Notes: a model not told the origin generated them from the letters alone. A stretch of 64,000 nt of DNA from MFD04580-c1 sp963702995 (GCA_963702995.1 OY969783.1:5828001-5892000); one strand, 5' to 3'. Numbered from the stretch's first letter, positions 10,197 through 20,102 are shown. Translations and numbers: made by a program.

Positions 10197-11692
10197 ATGA
10201 ACCCCTTCGTCAAACATCAATCGGCCCTACCGGCCCCGTCGCGGCGGTCGTTCTTGCAGCGCATGGGCATGGGGGCCGGCTCGCTCGCGTTCAGCAAGCT
10301 GCTGCACGAGGAAGGGCTCCTCTCCTCGACGGCACAGGGGGCCGAGGCGGCCGGCACGCCGCTCACGGCCGCTTCCAACGGGCCGATGGCCGATCGTTCC
10401 CCGCCCTTCGCCGCCAAAGCGAAAGCGGTCATCTGGCTCTTCATGACCGGCAGCCCGTCGCAGGTTGATACCTTCGACTACAAGCCCGAACTGAACAAAC
10501 GCCACGGCCAGAGCCTTGCCGGCGCCGACCCGAAGACCGGGTTCTTCACGACCAGCGGCAAGATCCTCCGCTCGCCGTTCCAGTGGAAGCAGTACGGGCA
10601 ATCGGGTTCGTGGGTGTCGGAGATCTTTCCCCGGACGTCCCAGTGCGTGGACGATATGGCGTTCATCCACTCCTGTTACACCAAGGCCAACAATCACGCG
10701 CCGGGCGCGTTTGAGATTGGCTCCGGCATCATGCGGCCGGGGCGGCCGAGCATGGGCTCCTGGGTCACCTACGGCCTGGGCTCCCGCAGCCAAAACCTTC
10801 CCGCCTTCGTCGTCCTGCACGAAACCAAGCCCCGCGGCGAAGACGCGATCTGGTCTGCCGGCTTCCTTCCCAAGAACTATCAGGCACTGGCGATCGATTC
10901 GCGCAACCCCAAGCCGATTGCCGACCTGGATCGCCTCGCCCGCCAGGGCGATTCTAGCAGCGGGCCGAGCTCGACCTGCTCGGTCAGGTGAACCAGGAGT
11001 ACCTGGAGCGCCACAAGCTGGAGGCCGAGCTCTCCGCCCGCGCCGAGAGCTTTGAGCTGGCGTACCGGATGCAATCGGCCGCTCCGGAGGCGTTCGACAT
11101 CAACGCCGAATCGGCCGCCACGAAGGCGCTTTATGGGGTCGATGACAAGGAATGCTCGACCTTCGGCCGCCAGTGCCTCACGGCGCGGCGGCTGGTGGAG
11201 CGCGGCGTCCGCTTCGTCCAGATCTTTGCCGGCAAGAGCAGCCCGCGCGACGGCAGCGTGCCCGATGTTCCGTGGGACGGGCACGACAACATCGAGACCA
11301 ACCACCGCTCCTGCGGCAAGGCGACCGACCAGCCGACGGCGGCCCTGTTGAATGACTTGAAGAGCCGCGGCCTGCTCGACGACACGCTGGTCATCTGGAG
11401 CGGCGAGTTCGGCCGCACGAGCGACTCCCAGGGCTCCCTCGGCCGCGACCACAACCCCAACGCCTTCACCGTCTGGATGGCCGGCGGCGGCGTGAAAGGG
11501 GGCGTTCACTACGGCGCGAGCGACGAGTTCGGCTACAAGGCGGTCGAGAACCGCGTGGATGTCCACGACCTGCACGCGACGATCCTCCACCTGCTGGGCA
11601 TCGACCACGAGCGGCTGACGTACAAGTTCAACGGCCGCGACTATCGGCTGACGGACCTAAGCGGGACGGTGATCAAGGAGATATTGGCATAG
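10197..11692 (+). CDS. DUF1501 protein with twin-arginine leader (frame break near 10955-10964)
   Basis: This is the partner of the preceding PSD1 cytochrome gene. ATG 10197 follows the previous stop by 51 bp. The leader SRRSFLQRMGMGAGSLAFSKLL is a Tat-type signal, so the protein is probably exported folded. Family landmarks include KAVIWLFMTGSPSQVDTFDYKPELNKRHGQ, NHAPGAFEIGSG and, late in the protein, VIWSGEFGRTSDSQGSLGRDHNPNAFTVWMAGGGVKGG, which resembles the alkaline phosphatase/sulfatase fold. The frame breaks after LDRLARQGD. One missing base joins the two halves into about 498 residues, continuing with RAELDLLGQVNQEYLERHKLEAEL. The reaction is unknown. Confidence 0.9.
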
Positions 11693-11700
11693 CCATCGTC

Positions 11701-12213
11701 ATGTCGCCGGTTACCTCCGATCAAGACGCCGACGATGAAAAAGCATCGATATTGCCGCTCGATTATACGGACGCAGGGCCGTCTTATGGCGCACAGGTTC
11801 GGATCTGGTTCATCCGATACCTCTGGCTTGGGCCGTTTAACGGTGCGTTGATTGGTTTCGGTAATGCTGCGGCGATCTCGAGCTCGTCGGAAACCTTGAA
11901 GTTTCGACTCGCGGCCTGCCTTTTCCTGGCCACGGGCGGCGGCTTGGTCGGCGCGGTCTTCGGACTTTTTGTGCTAGCGATGGAAACCAAGCTGCGGAGG
12001 CAAGCGCCGCTGCCGTCTCTCGTCGCCGCTATGTGCGGGGCCGGCTTTGTTTCCCTCGTCGGGATGCAGGAGGCGCTGAGCGGGCCGGACTACGAATTCA
12101 ACCCCTTGGCGAGGGTCTGTCCGTTTGCGATTTCGATTGCGGTAGCGTTCATGGTCGCCCTGGTTTTGACACGGCGTGCGTCGAGCCGTTCGCAAAAGTG
12201 GTCGGACGAATGA
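11701..12213 (+). CDS. Small integral membrane protein, paralogue A
   Basis: I do not recognise a named family. The 170-residue product has an acidic hydrophilic N-terminus of about 35 residues. Four likely membrane segments follow, around LWLGPFNGALIGFGNAAAI, LAACLFLATGGGLVGAVFGLFVLA, SLVAAMCGAGFVSLVGM and ISIAVAFMVALVLT. The stretch from LPLDYTDAGPSYGAQVRIWFIR through GPFNGALIG and GGGLVGAVFGL matches the next gene in both spacing and residues, so the two look like a tandem duplication. It starts eight bases after the DUF1501 stop and may be translated from the same transcript. Confidence 0.62.
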   Translation: MSPVTSDQDADDEKASILPLDYTDAGPSYGAQVRIWFIRYLWLGPFNGALIGFGNAAAISSSSETLKFRLAACLFLATGGGLVGAVFGLFVLAMETKLRRQAPLPSLVAAMCGAGFVSLVGMQEALSGPDYEFNPLARVCPFAISIAVAFMVALVLTRRASSRSQKWSDE

Positions 12214-12263
12214 ATTTCTCGCGTCATTCGGCCGGCGATCTCTGAATCCTCCAAGGTGACGCA

Positions 12264-12812
12264 TTGGGCCATACGGACCACTCAACCGCAACCGACGTCC
12301 CAACCGCCGAAGCCGCCCGCGTGATACCACTCGGGCCCACGCTGGCTCCGGGGAGTTCGATCGGCGAACCTCTTCAACTGGTCTATTCCACGACGGGCCA
12401 ACCTGACTGGGGGCGGCAGAGCCTCATACTCCGCTTCGCATGCGTCGGGCCACTGGTTGGGGCGCTGATTGGTTTAATCAGTGCGTTCGTTCAGTGTGCG
12501 CAACATGCCGACTTTGACGGGTTCGAAATTGAATGCCTGTTGATGGGCGTCGGCGGCGCGTTGGTCGGCGTCCCGTTCGGCGTCGGCGTTTTACTGACCG
12601 ACCTCCTATTCGGGAAGCGATGCGGCGCTGCGCGAATCGTGCTCACGCTCTGCCTTATCGCGTTAATCGTGTTGCCGCCGGCGCTCCGCTATGACCCGGA
12701 CATGTACGGCGCGATACCGTCTCTAGTGCCGTTCAAACTGGTCGTCGGATGTTGCGCCGGGACAGTGTTCCTACTAACTGCGATCACGGGTCGCAGACAG
12801 CTCAGTTCGTGA
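12264..12812 (+). CDS. Small integral membrane protein, paralogue B
   Basis: This is a 182-residue product from a TTG start at 12264; the start is uncertain. It shares with its upstream neighbour a hydrophilic leader, the pattern LQLVYSTTGQPDWGRQSLILRF, GPLVGALIG, and GGALVGVPFGVGVLL. The remaining segments, such as IVLTLCLIALIVLPPAL and FKLVVGCCAGTVFLLTAI, also look membrane-spanning. No catalytic motif is visible and the function is unknown. The adjacent placement and similarity suggest a recently duplicated pair. Confidence 0.58.
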   Translation: MGHTDHSTATDVPTAEAARVIPLGPTLAPGSSIGEPLQLVYSTTGQPDWGRQSLILRFACVGPLVGALIGLISAFVQCAQHADFDGFEIECLLMGVGGALVGVPFGVGVLLTDLLFGKRCGAARIVLTLCLIALIVLPPALRYDPDMYGAIPSLVPFKLVVGCCAGTVFLLTAITGRRQLSS

Positions 12813-13028
12813 AAGTGACGATTAGATAAGCTCAAAACGGATGCTCTCCATCCACTTGTGACCCTGTGTCATCTCTCCGCGACGGGAACCGCCGTAGCGT
12901 GCTGACGGCAACGGCGACCAAGGAGGCCGGCCGCGCGCCGCTCGGGCCGACGAAGTCGCCGGACCGGGCGAGCCGGTGATTCGGGAAGTACTGGCTTGAT
13001 CAAGGCTTGTTAACGAGAGGGCAGTGTC

Positions 13029-13499
13029 ATGGATGAGCCTTTGCCTAAACAGCCTGTGAGCCCTCCATCGATCGAATACGGGCGCCCCACGCCTGATCAT
13101 TCGGCGCGGAGAAGCATTTATCCTGTCGGCCGAGCCGCGGCCTTTATCGGGAGTATTCTTGCAGTCTTATGTTCCCTGACGTTAGCCGACGCGACCTTTT
13201 TCCAACTGAAGTCGGCATATCGAAATCCGACTGAAGAGGGCGGCCGGTCTGGTGATGGGTGCCATCTGTATTGCAGTCGCTGTCCTGGGTGCCACCTACG
13301 CTTGGCGCTGGATGGTATTCGCAGTGTCCGGCACCCGGCGGCCGCGACCTGTCGATTGAAAAGAAAGGAGCGTGCGGCCGCTATTCTGGCAAGCGTGATT
13401 TGCGTCGTGGGCGCCGTGCTCTTGGCGGCCTACCTGGGCGCTGGATTGTCTTCGCAAAGCTTGATTCAAGGCGGTCGCGAACGCTCCTATAACAACAAT
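13029..13499 (+). CDS. Hypothetical small membrane protein (frame breaks near 13245 and 13360)
   Basis: ATG 13029 follows GAGAGGGCAGTGTC and opens MDEPLPKQPVSPPS, then a hydrophobic segment (AAAFIGSILAVLCSLTLADATFF). Two further hydrophobic segments are readable only by changing frame: LVMGAICIAVAVLGATYAWRWMVFAV (about 13250-13320, +1 frame) and AAILASVICVVGAVLLAAYLGAG (back in the first frame, about 13378-13448). I interpret this as one three-helix membrane protein damaged by indels or sequence errors. In the first frame it reads on without a stop into the propeller gene, so the true 3' boundary is unclear. No family recognised. Confidence 0.42.
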
Positions 13500-14678
13500 A
13501 TGGTCTCCAATTCTTTTCCCCGCGTCCTGGGTCCCCGGTTGCTCCTCACGATGCCGACGGTCCGGCTTGCCATTGCCTTTTCGCTGGCGGGCATCTGCCG
13601 ATCGACCGAAGGCCCCGTTTTCGCCGGCTCGCCCGCGATGCCCGCGACACAGCCGGCGGTTGAGTTTGCCCGCTCGATCCCGCTCCCTGGCGTGGCGGGC
13701 CCGGTCGATCGGAACGGGATCGCCGGGCGGCTGGATCATCTCGCGTATGACGCGGCCACCCATCGGCTCTTCCTGGCCGCCTTCTCCAAGGGGTCGCTGG
13801 AAGTGATCGATCTCGACTCCGGGAAGCTGATCCAATCGGTCGGCGGCATCCCAGAAGCGCAGGGTGTTGCGATCGCGCCGGCCCTGGGGCGGGTGTTTGT
13901 GACCAGCGGGGATGACGGCCACCTGCGGGCGTTCGACGTGCGGACGCTGGAGCCGCGCGGGTCGGTGATGGCGATCGAAGACGCCGATAACTGCCGGTTT
14001 GACGCGGGACGGAACCAGGTCCTCGTGGGCGGGGGCTCGAAAGACGGGGGCGCCGTCCTCGCCTTCGACCCGGCCACGCTCGCCAAGGTCGGCGAGATGC
14101 CGATCCCGTCGCACGCGGAGTCGTTCCAACTCGCGCCGGACGGCAAGATCGTGGCGATTAACGTCCCCGGCGACAAGTACGCCGAGAAGGAGGGCGTGGT
14201 CGTCATCGCAGATCGGGAAAAGGGGGCGACGCTTGCGACGTGGCGCGTGGACGGCGCGGCGCGGAACTTCCCGATGGCGGTTGACTCGGAGAGTGGCGGC
14301 GTGTTCGCGATCAGCCGCAAGCCGGCGCGGGTGACGTGGTTCGAGAAGGGCGGCCGCGTGGTGGCGACGGCGGCGTGCATCGCCGACAGTGACGACGCCT
14401 TTTTCGATGGGAAGACCAAACGCCTCTTCGTCATCGGCGGCGGCCGCCGCACGATGGACCGGGCGGGGGAGAAGGTTGCGGTCGATCAACCGGGGGCGCT
14501 GGATATATTCGATATTAGATCGACGTCGTTACAGAAGGTCGCATCGATCCCGCTTCCGCCGCACGCGCGGACCGGGTTGTTCGTGCCGGAGCGCCGCGCG
14601 ATCTATATCGCCGTGCCGGTCCAGGGAGGGAAGCCGGCGGAGATCGAGGAATTCTCCGTCGGGGACGCGGAGCGGTGA
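13500..14678 (+). CDS. Secreted YVTN-type beta-propeller protein
   Basis: The product is about 390 residues with repeated propeller blades: LDHLAYDAATHRLFLAAFSKGSLEVIDLDSGKLIQSVGG, AQGVAIAPALGRVFVTSGDDGHLRAFD and AESFQLAPDGKIVAINVPG. The repeat pattern matches surface YVTN/NHL-like propellers used for binding. The N-terminus (MPTVRLAIAFSLAGICRS...) looks like a signal peptide. ATG 13500 or ATG 13551 could start it; the longer in-frame extension to 13029 belongs to a different small membrane protein. Two short hairpins follow the stop before the convergent ThuA-like gene. The ligand is unknown. Confidence 0.72.
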   Translation: MVSNSFPRVLGPRLLLTMPTVRLAIAFSLAGICRSTEGPVFAGSPAMPATQPAVEFARSIPLPGVAGPVDRNGIAGRLDHLAYDAATHRLFLAAFSKGSLEVIDLDSGKLIQSVGGIPEAQGVAIAPALGRVFVTSGDDGHLRAFDVRTLEPRGSVMAIEDADNCRFDAGRNQVLVGGGSKDGGAVLAFDPATLAKVGEMPIPSHAESFQLAPDGKIVAINVPGDKYAEKEGVVVIADREKGATLATWRVDGAARNFPMAVDSESGGVFAISRKPARVTWFEKGGRVVATAACIADSDDAFFDGKTKRLFVIGGGRRTMDRAGEKVAVDQPGALDIFDIRSTSLQKVASIPLPPHARTGLFVPERRAIYIAVPVQGGKPAEIEEFSVGDAER

Positions 14679-14687
14679 TCTATTTAC

Positions 14688-14734
14688 GGCGTGGCTCGCC
14701 ACGCCACCCGGATTCGATGGCGTCGCGAGCGACG
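14688..14734. repeat. Two short hairpins between convergent genes
   Basis: GGCGTGG-CTCG-CCACGCC at 14688-14705 and GGCGTCG-CGAG-CGACGCC at about 14717-14734 are two near-identical GC palindromes. They lie 9-56 bp past the propeller stop and just before the end of the convergent ThuA-like gene. They may block read-through from both sides, but there is no T tract. Confidence 0.5.
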
Positions 14735-14777
14735 CCCTACATGGCGCTCGGGTGAATCGGTCGGGGAATGGCGACGC

Positions 14778-15593
14778 TCACTTGCCGTACCCGGCCATCG
14801 GCTGACCATCCGCGCCGAGCTTGTCGCAGGCCCAGAGGATGCCGTTGGCGAGCAGGCGGTGGTAATCCGCGTCCCCGCCGGTCTTCATGTCGTGGCCGAG
14901 CGTCGTGCCGAAAATGCGGGCCTTACCGTATTCGTTGACCCAGGCGACGGTATGCACTTTCCCGCTCGCCGGGCTCTTCGCCTGGAGCAGGGGGGTTGCT
15001 TTGGGCATCATCTTGATCGTGTTGTACATCTCGTCGCCGGCGGTCTGCCAGGCGTCGGGGAAGAGCTTCAGGATCGGATGGTCCTTGGCGACCTTCTCCG
15101 TGGAGAAGCCGACGTACTTGTCATGCACGCGGCTGTCCATGCCAATCAGGGCGTGCCACTTGGCATCGGCGATCGCCTCGCGCGCCTTCAGGTCGGGGTT
15201 CTTCGTGTCGCGCGGCGGCCGATAGGTGTGCATTGAGCAGTGAACGAAGACGGCCGGCTTCCCCGCCTCCGCCTGCTTCAGGGCGGCGTCGTAGTCGCCG
15301 TCCTTCCAGCTTTCCCCGAAGCAGATGTCGTAGATGATCAGGTCGTAACCCTCGCCGAACCTGGGGTCATTGAAGGCTTGCACCATGTGCTCGGCGTCGG
15401 CGATCAGCTTCACGTCGATGTCGATGTTGGCGATCCCCTGAATCTTGTCGGCCAGCACGCGGGGCATCGTCTTGTAGTCGTGGCAGCAGCCGCCGACGTA
15501 CATGACGGCCTTCAGCTTGGCGGGCGCGTCGGCCCGGGCGGCGGAAGAGGCCAATAGCAGCCCGAGGCAGACCAGGGCGATCAGACGCTTCAT
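14778..15593 (-). CDS. Secreted ThuA-like domain protein
   Basis: MKRLIALVCLGLLLASSAARADA is a signal peptide, which fixes the start at 15593 and excludes a 30-residue upstream extension. The 271-residue mature protein has the class I glutamine-amidotransferase-like fold of ThuA: VMYVGGCCHDYKTMPRVLADKI, DLIIYDICFGESW, GKPAVFVHCSMHTYR, HALIGMDSRVHDKYVGFSTEKVAKDHPILKLFP and GKARIFGTTLGHDMKTGGDADYHRLLANGILWAC. ThuA proteins are linked to trehalose/disaccharide metabolism. Planctomycetes carry many secreted copies with unproven roles. It is monocistronic here. Confidence 0.88.
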   Translation of the reverse strand: MKRLIALVCLGLLLASSAARADAPAKLKAVMYVGGCCHDYKTMPRVLADKIQGIANIDIDVKLIADAEHMVQAFNDPRFGEGYDLIIYDICFGESWKDGDYDAALKQAEAGKPAVFVHCSMHTYRPPRDTKNPDLKAREAIADAKWHALIGMDSRVHDKYVGFSTEKVAKDHPILKLFPDAWQTAGDEMYNTIKMMPKATPLLQAKSPASGKVHTVAWVNEYGKARIFGTTLGHDMKTGGDADYHRLLANGILWACDKLGADGQPMAGYGK

Positions 15594-15723
15594 GACAGGC
15601 TCCGCAAGGGAACTCGAGGCTCGCGGCGAGGTCGCCGGCAAGCTGACACAATTGATAATGACTGGCAGTGGGGAGGAGTGCAAATTCAGGCCGGCGAGGG
15701 GCCCGGCGGCAAGCGCCCAAACG

Positions 15724-15782
15724 TAGGGCGGCCTTCAGGCCGCCGCGAAGGCTTCGGCTGGCGGGCTGAAGCCCGCCCTACA
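15724..15782. repeat. Nested palindromic repeat (GTAGGGCGG type)
   Basis: Two palindromes, GGCGGCCTTCAGGCCGCC-like at 15728-15744 and GGCGGGCTGAAGCCCGCC at about 15760-15777, are also nearly exact inverse copies of each other. They are bounded by GTAGGG and CCCTAC, so the whole 59-bp unit folds as a clover or as one long stem. It resembles mosaic REP-type elements. It lies between two genes read on the minus strand. Confidence 0.75.
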
Positions 15783-15854
15783 TTTTGCTTCTCCGCGACG
15801 GGCCTGATGAACCGTTCCAAGAAAGTTTGCAGGTGGACGGCGATATGATCCGAC

Positions 15855-15926
15855 GTGCCGCCGGTGCCCTCACCGGTGGGCTCTGTGTGCGGCCGGCAGC
15901 TCCGCCGGTGGGGGCACCGGCGGCAC
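15855..15926. repeat. 22-bp inverted repeat (GTGCCGCCGGTGCCCTCACC type)
   Basis: A 22-bp arm beginning GTGCCGCCGGTG at 15855 is repeated inversely at 15905-15926 with one mismatch and a 28-nt spacer. The same core (CCGGTG plus GGGCACCGGC) recurs as a perfect palindrome at 49204-49231. The remainder of 15594-15998 contains the repeat at 15724 and nothing else that I recognise. Confidence 0.7.
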
Positions 15927-15998
15927 TCAGTCGCGGGCCGTAACCCGATGTTTTCGATGGAACGAGCCACTAGGCCCCGCCGCCGGGAACCGCATTCC

Positions 15999-17825
15999 TC
16001 ACGCCGCAACCGGGCTGCCGAGGAGGCTGAAGTAGTGCCCGCGGGCCTCGAGCAGTTCCTGGTGCGTCCCGCGCTCGACGATGCGGCCGCTGTCGAGGAC
16101 GAAGATCTGGTCGCAGTCCTGGACCGTGTCAAGGCGGTGCGTCACCAGCACCACGGTACGGCGGCGTTTAAGGCCGCGCAGGGTTTTGAGGATCGTCCGC
16201 TCGTTGGTGGGGTCCTGGGAGCTGGTCGGCTCGTCGAGGACCAGGATGGGGGATTCGGTCAACAGTGCGCGGGCGATGGCCAGCCGCTGCCGCTGGCCGC
16301 CGGAGAGGTTCTGGCCCCCTTCGGTGATGACGGTGTTGTAGCCGTCGGGGAGGCGCTCGATGAAGTCAACGGCACCGGCGGCCTCGGCCGCGGCGCGGAT
16401 CTCTTCCAGGCTCGCCTCGGGGCGGCCGTAGGCGATGTTCTCGGCGATGCTCGTCGGAAGAAGCTGGCTGTCCTGCGGCACTAATGCCACATGGCGGCGA
16501 ACGTCATCCACCTTTACCTGCCGGAGGTTGTGCCCGTCGAGCGTGAGCGCGCCGCTGGTCGGGTCGTAGAAGCGGGGAAGCAGGTGGAGCAGCGTGCTCT
16601 TGCCGGCGCCGCTGGCGCCCACGAATGCGACCATCTGGCCGGGGGCGATGCGGGCGGTGATGCCGCGGAGGACAAGCTCTTCGCCGTCATTCACGCCGGT
16701 GACGATCTCGTTGCCGTAGCCGAAGCCGACATTGTGGAGCGTAAGCGTCCGAGGGCGCAGGGGGAGGCTCTTGGCGTCAACGGCATCACTGATCTTGGAT
16801 TGCTCGTCCAGTACTTGGAACACGCGCTCGCACGAGGCCACATGCCCCTGGATGTTAGCCCGGAAACCAATCAGGCGGCTGATCGGGTCCCAGAGCTGGC
16901 CGAGATAGGCCATGTAGGCGATGACGGCGCCGATGGTGAAGCCATTGACGGCGCCGCGCTGCTGGTCGCGGTAGACGAGGTAGCCCCCGTAGCCAAAGAT
17001 CGCGGCCCCGCCGAGCGCGAACACCGTCTGCACGGCCAACGGATAGAGCTGTTCCTGCCAGTTCATCCGCATCCCGGTGCGGACGGTCCGATCGACCGAC
17101 GTCTCAAACTTGGTCAGCTCGCAGCGCTGGCGGCCGAAAAGCTGGATCAGGCCGACGGAGGCCATCGACCGCTGCACCGCGGTCGTCAGATCGGTGTCGG
17201 TTCGCTTGAAATCGAGGCTCGTTCGCTTGATGGTCTTGCTGAAGTAGAGGTTGGCGAGAAAGAGCGGCGGTGTGATCGCCAGGGCGATGAGCGTCATGCG
17301 GATGTTCAACGAGGCCATGACGCCGATCATCGCCAGCGGAGTGATGAGCGACGCGCTGGTCGCGATGAACTGGTCGAGCACGCCGAAGATGCCCCAGACG
17401 TCGTTGCAGACGCGGTAGATGGCGTCGCCTTGCGGCCGGCCCTTGTGATAGGCGGGGCTCAGGTCCATCAGCTTCACGAACAGGTCGCGGCGGGCGCGAG
17501 TCATCCCGTTATAGCGGAGCCGGTTGTTCAGCATGTTGCGCGTCATGGCGACGCTGTCCTGAACGATCTTCAGCGCCATCCCGATCAGCGCGACACCGAT
17601 GATGCGAGGGAGCTTGCGGTCCGGCAGGGGGGAAAGCATGTACGCGAACAGGCGATGCACCCAGTCGCGGTTCTCCCTGGGCATCAGCACCATGTCGGCC
17701 ATGATTCCCGCCGGCCACGCCTGCAAAAGCCCGACCCCGAGCGAGATCACGATCAGCGCGAGGATCAGCAGGATCAGCGGGATGTCCCGCCGGAAGTAGG
17801 AGAGGACGCGACCATAAAACTGCAT
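15999..17825 (-). CDS. ABC exporter, fused membrane and ATPase domains (first of two)
   Basis: This is a half-transporter of about 608 residues. The N-terminal membrane domain has six likely helices (RRDIPLILLILALIVISLGVGLLQ, RIIGVALIGMALKIVQD, SLITPLAMIGVMASLNIRMTLIALAITPPLFLANLYF, VFALGGAAIFGYGGYLVY). The ATPase domain has Walker A GASGAGKST, signature LSGGQRQR and Walker B ILVLDEPTS, with the H-loop in VTHRLDT. The Asp after the Walker B Glu-Pro-Thr stretch is replaced by the Gln-Asp of SSQDP. The family includes MsbA-like lipid and multidrug exporters; the substrate is not visible. I prefer ATG 17825, which has AAGGA eight bases upstream, over ATG 17834 or TTG 17855. A second exporter lies upstream on the same strand, so the pair may form a heterodimer. 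Confidence 0.9.
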   Translation of the reverse strand: MQFYGRVLSYFRRDIPLILLILALIVISLGVGLLQAWPAGIMADMVLMPRENRDWVHRLFAYMLSPLPDRKLPRIIGVALIGMALKIVQDSVAMTRNMLNNRLRYNGMTRARRDLFVKLMDLSPAYHKGRPQGDAIYRVCNDVWGIFGVLDQFIATSASLITPLAMIGVMASLNIRMTLIALAITPPLFLANLYFSKTIKRTSLDFKRTDTDLTTAVQRSMASVGLIQLFGRQRCELTKFETSVDRTVRTGMRMNWQEQLYPLAVQTVFALGGAAIFGYGGYLVYRDQQRGAVNGFTIGAVIAYMAYLGQLWDPISRLIGFRANIQGHVASCERVFQVLDEQSKISDAVDAKSLPLRPRTLTLHNVGFGYGNEIVTGVNDGEELVLRGITARIAPGQMVAFVGASGAGKSTLLHLLPRFYDPTSGALTLDGHNLRQVKVDDVRRHVALVPQDSQLLPTSIAENIAYGRPEASLEEIRAAAEAAGAVDFIERLPDGYNTVITEGGQNLSGGQRQRLAIARALLTESPILVLDEPTSSQDPTNERTILKTLRGLKRRRTVVLVTHRLDTVQDCDQIFVLDSGRIVERGTHQELLEARGHYFSLLGSPVAA

Positions 17826-18135
17826 CTGCGGCATCCTTGTGGTTCGATCGGACAACGGACTCTACCGCGTGCAACGCGTTCCTATTCCGGCGGGCGTCGC
17901 GGGAAACATGCTTTCAATCGGGCGGAACGGTTCGCTTGGTGAGCGGCGTTCGAGCCGCAGGGCACCAGTTGTTTCGTCCACCGATGGGGATCGCTCAACC
18001 CGGCCCTCAATCGAGTCGAGAAGAAGGCTCTGCGCTTCGTCGGCCGCGAGAAATCGGCGGCCTGCCAGCGGCATTAGAGATCTTATCGGTCGTTCGACCG
18101 GCAGGGTTTCAATTCTGGCGAAGCGCTAAGAAAAC
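17826..18135. other. Gap between the two ABC exporter genes
   Basis: These 310 bp contain no convincing reading frame, hairpin-plus-T terminator or promoter that I can identify. The two exporter genes may or may not share a transcript. Confidence 0.4.
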
Positions 18136-20102
18136 TTAAACCGGCCGCACGCGTCGTTTTCGCGGGCGACGGGCGGGCTTGTCAACCGGCGCCTCGTCGG
18201 GCCGGGCCGGCGTCACGGGATGGCTGCCGAACTGATGCCGCACGAGCCGGGCGTACAGACCGTTGCGGGCCACGAGTTCTTCGTGGCGGCCGGCCTCTAC
18301 AATGCGGCCGTGCTGGATCGCGAGAATCCGGTGGGCATTGCGAACCGTGCTCAACCGATGCGCGATGATGAGGCAGGTTCGCCCCTCCATCAGCCGGTTC
18401 AACGCCTGCTGCACCAGAACTTCGCTCTCGGCATCGAGCGAACTGGTCGCTTCGTCGAGGACGAGGATGCGCGGGTCCTTCAGGATGGCGCGGGCGATCG
18501 ACAGGCGCTGCCGCTGCCCGCCGGACAAGCCGACGCCCCGCTCGCCGAGCATGGTGTCATACCCATCGGGAAGAGCGGTGATGAAATCATGGGCGTTGGC
18601 GGCGCGGGCGGCGGCCAGAATCTGATCGGGCGTGGCATCCGGGCGACCGTAGATCAGGTTCTCGCGGATCGTCCCGCTGAACAGGAACGAATCCTGTTGG
18701 ACGATCGCAATCCCCTGCCGCAGGGCCTTCAGCGAATAGTCGCGTATGTCGATGCCGTCGATCCGGATCGTCCCTTCCACCGGCTCGTACAACCGCGGCA
18801 GGAGCGATGCGAGCGTCGTCTTGCCCGAGCCGGACGGCCCGACCAGCGCCACCCGCTCGCCGACATCGATCGAGAAATCGATCCCATCCAGCACCCATCG
18901 CTGCTTCTTTATCTTGGCCGCCTCCACGTCAGATCGGATCAGGAACGGAGAGTCTTCCGGCTCGTCCTCGTCGAGACGGATCCGAGATTCATCACATTCT
19001 TCGCCGTAGTGGAAGCGGACGTTCTCAAACTGAACCGACCCTTCGCGTGGCGGCACCGTGATGGCGTCCGGCTTCTCGAGGATCTTGGGTGAGATGTCGA
19101 ACACGCGGAAGACCCGCCGGATCGAGGCCAGGCTGTTCTGGTAGACCGTGTTCAGGTTGGCGAAGCTGCGCAGCGGGCCGTACATCACGCCGACATAGCC
19201 CAGGAACTGGGTGATCTCGCCTGGCGTGAGCGGCTTGCGCCGGCGCCGGGGTGGATCGCCAGGTATCCGCCATACCCGATGATGATCGTCGTCCCCAGAT
19301 GAATCAGCATTTCGCTGATCGCGCCGACGACATGCCCCACCCGACTCTGATGGACGACATAGCCATAATGCTCAATGTTGTCCGAGAGGAAACGGGCCGC
19401 TTCACGCTCCTCGCCGCTGTAGCTTTTCACCAGGGCGACGGCGGTAAACTGCTCGTGGACGTTGCCCGCGATCTTCCCGATATGGCGGCCGACCTTGTCA
19501 CTGGCCTTGCGGATGGCCGGGTTGAAGATCTTGAACGTCAGCACGTAGAGCGGAAGGACGACCAATATCGCCATCGCCAGCCGCCCGCTGATCGCGACGA
19601 GGAAACTCGTGGCGATGATCAGCTTGGCAATATCCAGAATCACAAAGATCACGCCGCCGTAGAGCAGGCTGTTAACGCCGTGAACCTCGTGAATCAGCCG
19701 CCACACGATCCCGCCGGTGCGTTCCTTGGAATAGAAGTGGAGCGAGAGGCGCTGGAGGTGGTCAAACAAGTCGCGGCGCAACTGGACGACGATCCGATTG
19801 CCCAGTTTGGTCGTGAAGTGGCCTGTACCGTAGGCCGAGATCCCGAACCCGATGGCCGTAAGGATTGCGTAGGTCGTCAGTTGGAACAGCCGGTGGAGCC
19901 GCTGTTCGGGCGAGGCGGCGACGCCGTTCACGTCCCGCGGGACGATCACTTCGTCGATCAACTTGCCGATCAGCTTTGGGTAGGAAAAGGTGACGGCAAA
20001 GCCCAGGAACCCCATCGCGACGACAATCGCGAGCAGCCCCTTGTTCGCCAGGACGTACCCAACGAGGCGACGGAAGTGATGCTTATCCGATGACTTGCCC
20101 AT
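18136..20102 (-). CDS. ABC exporter, fused membrane and ATPase domains (second of two; frame break near 19238)
   Basis: From ATG 20102 (MGKSSDKHHFRRLVGYVLANKGLLAIVVAMGFLGFAVTF) the membrane domain runs through IIIGYGGYLAIHPGAGA, where the frame breaks in a GC run near 19238. The other frame continues with LTPGEITQFLGYVGVMYGPLRSFANL and then the ATPase. One missing base restores about 655 residues. The ATPase shows Walker A GPSGSGKTT, Q-loop QQDSFLFSG, signature LSGGQRQR, Walker B ILVLDEATSSLD and H-loop IAHRLST, so this subunit has a canonical catalytic set. The linker before the ATPase has an unusual acidic insertion (YGEECDESRIRLDEDEPEDSP). A basic tail (RRPRKRRVRPV) ends the protein. Probably a lipid or drug exporter. 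Confidence 0.88.

Noticed and set aside
12822..13100. 92-residue open frame on the minus strand
   Set aside because: It overlaps a better-supported plus-strand start, has no ribosome site and no domain.
16491..17942. 483-residue open frame on the plus strand opposite the first ABC exporter
   Set aside because: It is the antisense shadow of a well-conserved gene. Its composition is a high-GC artefact with no recognisable domain.
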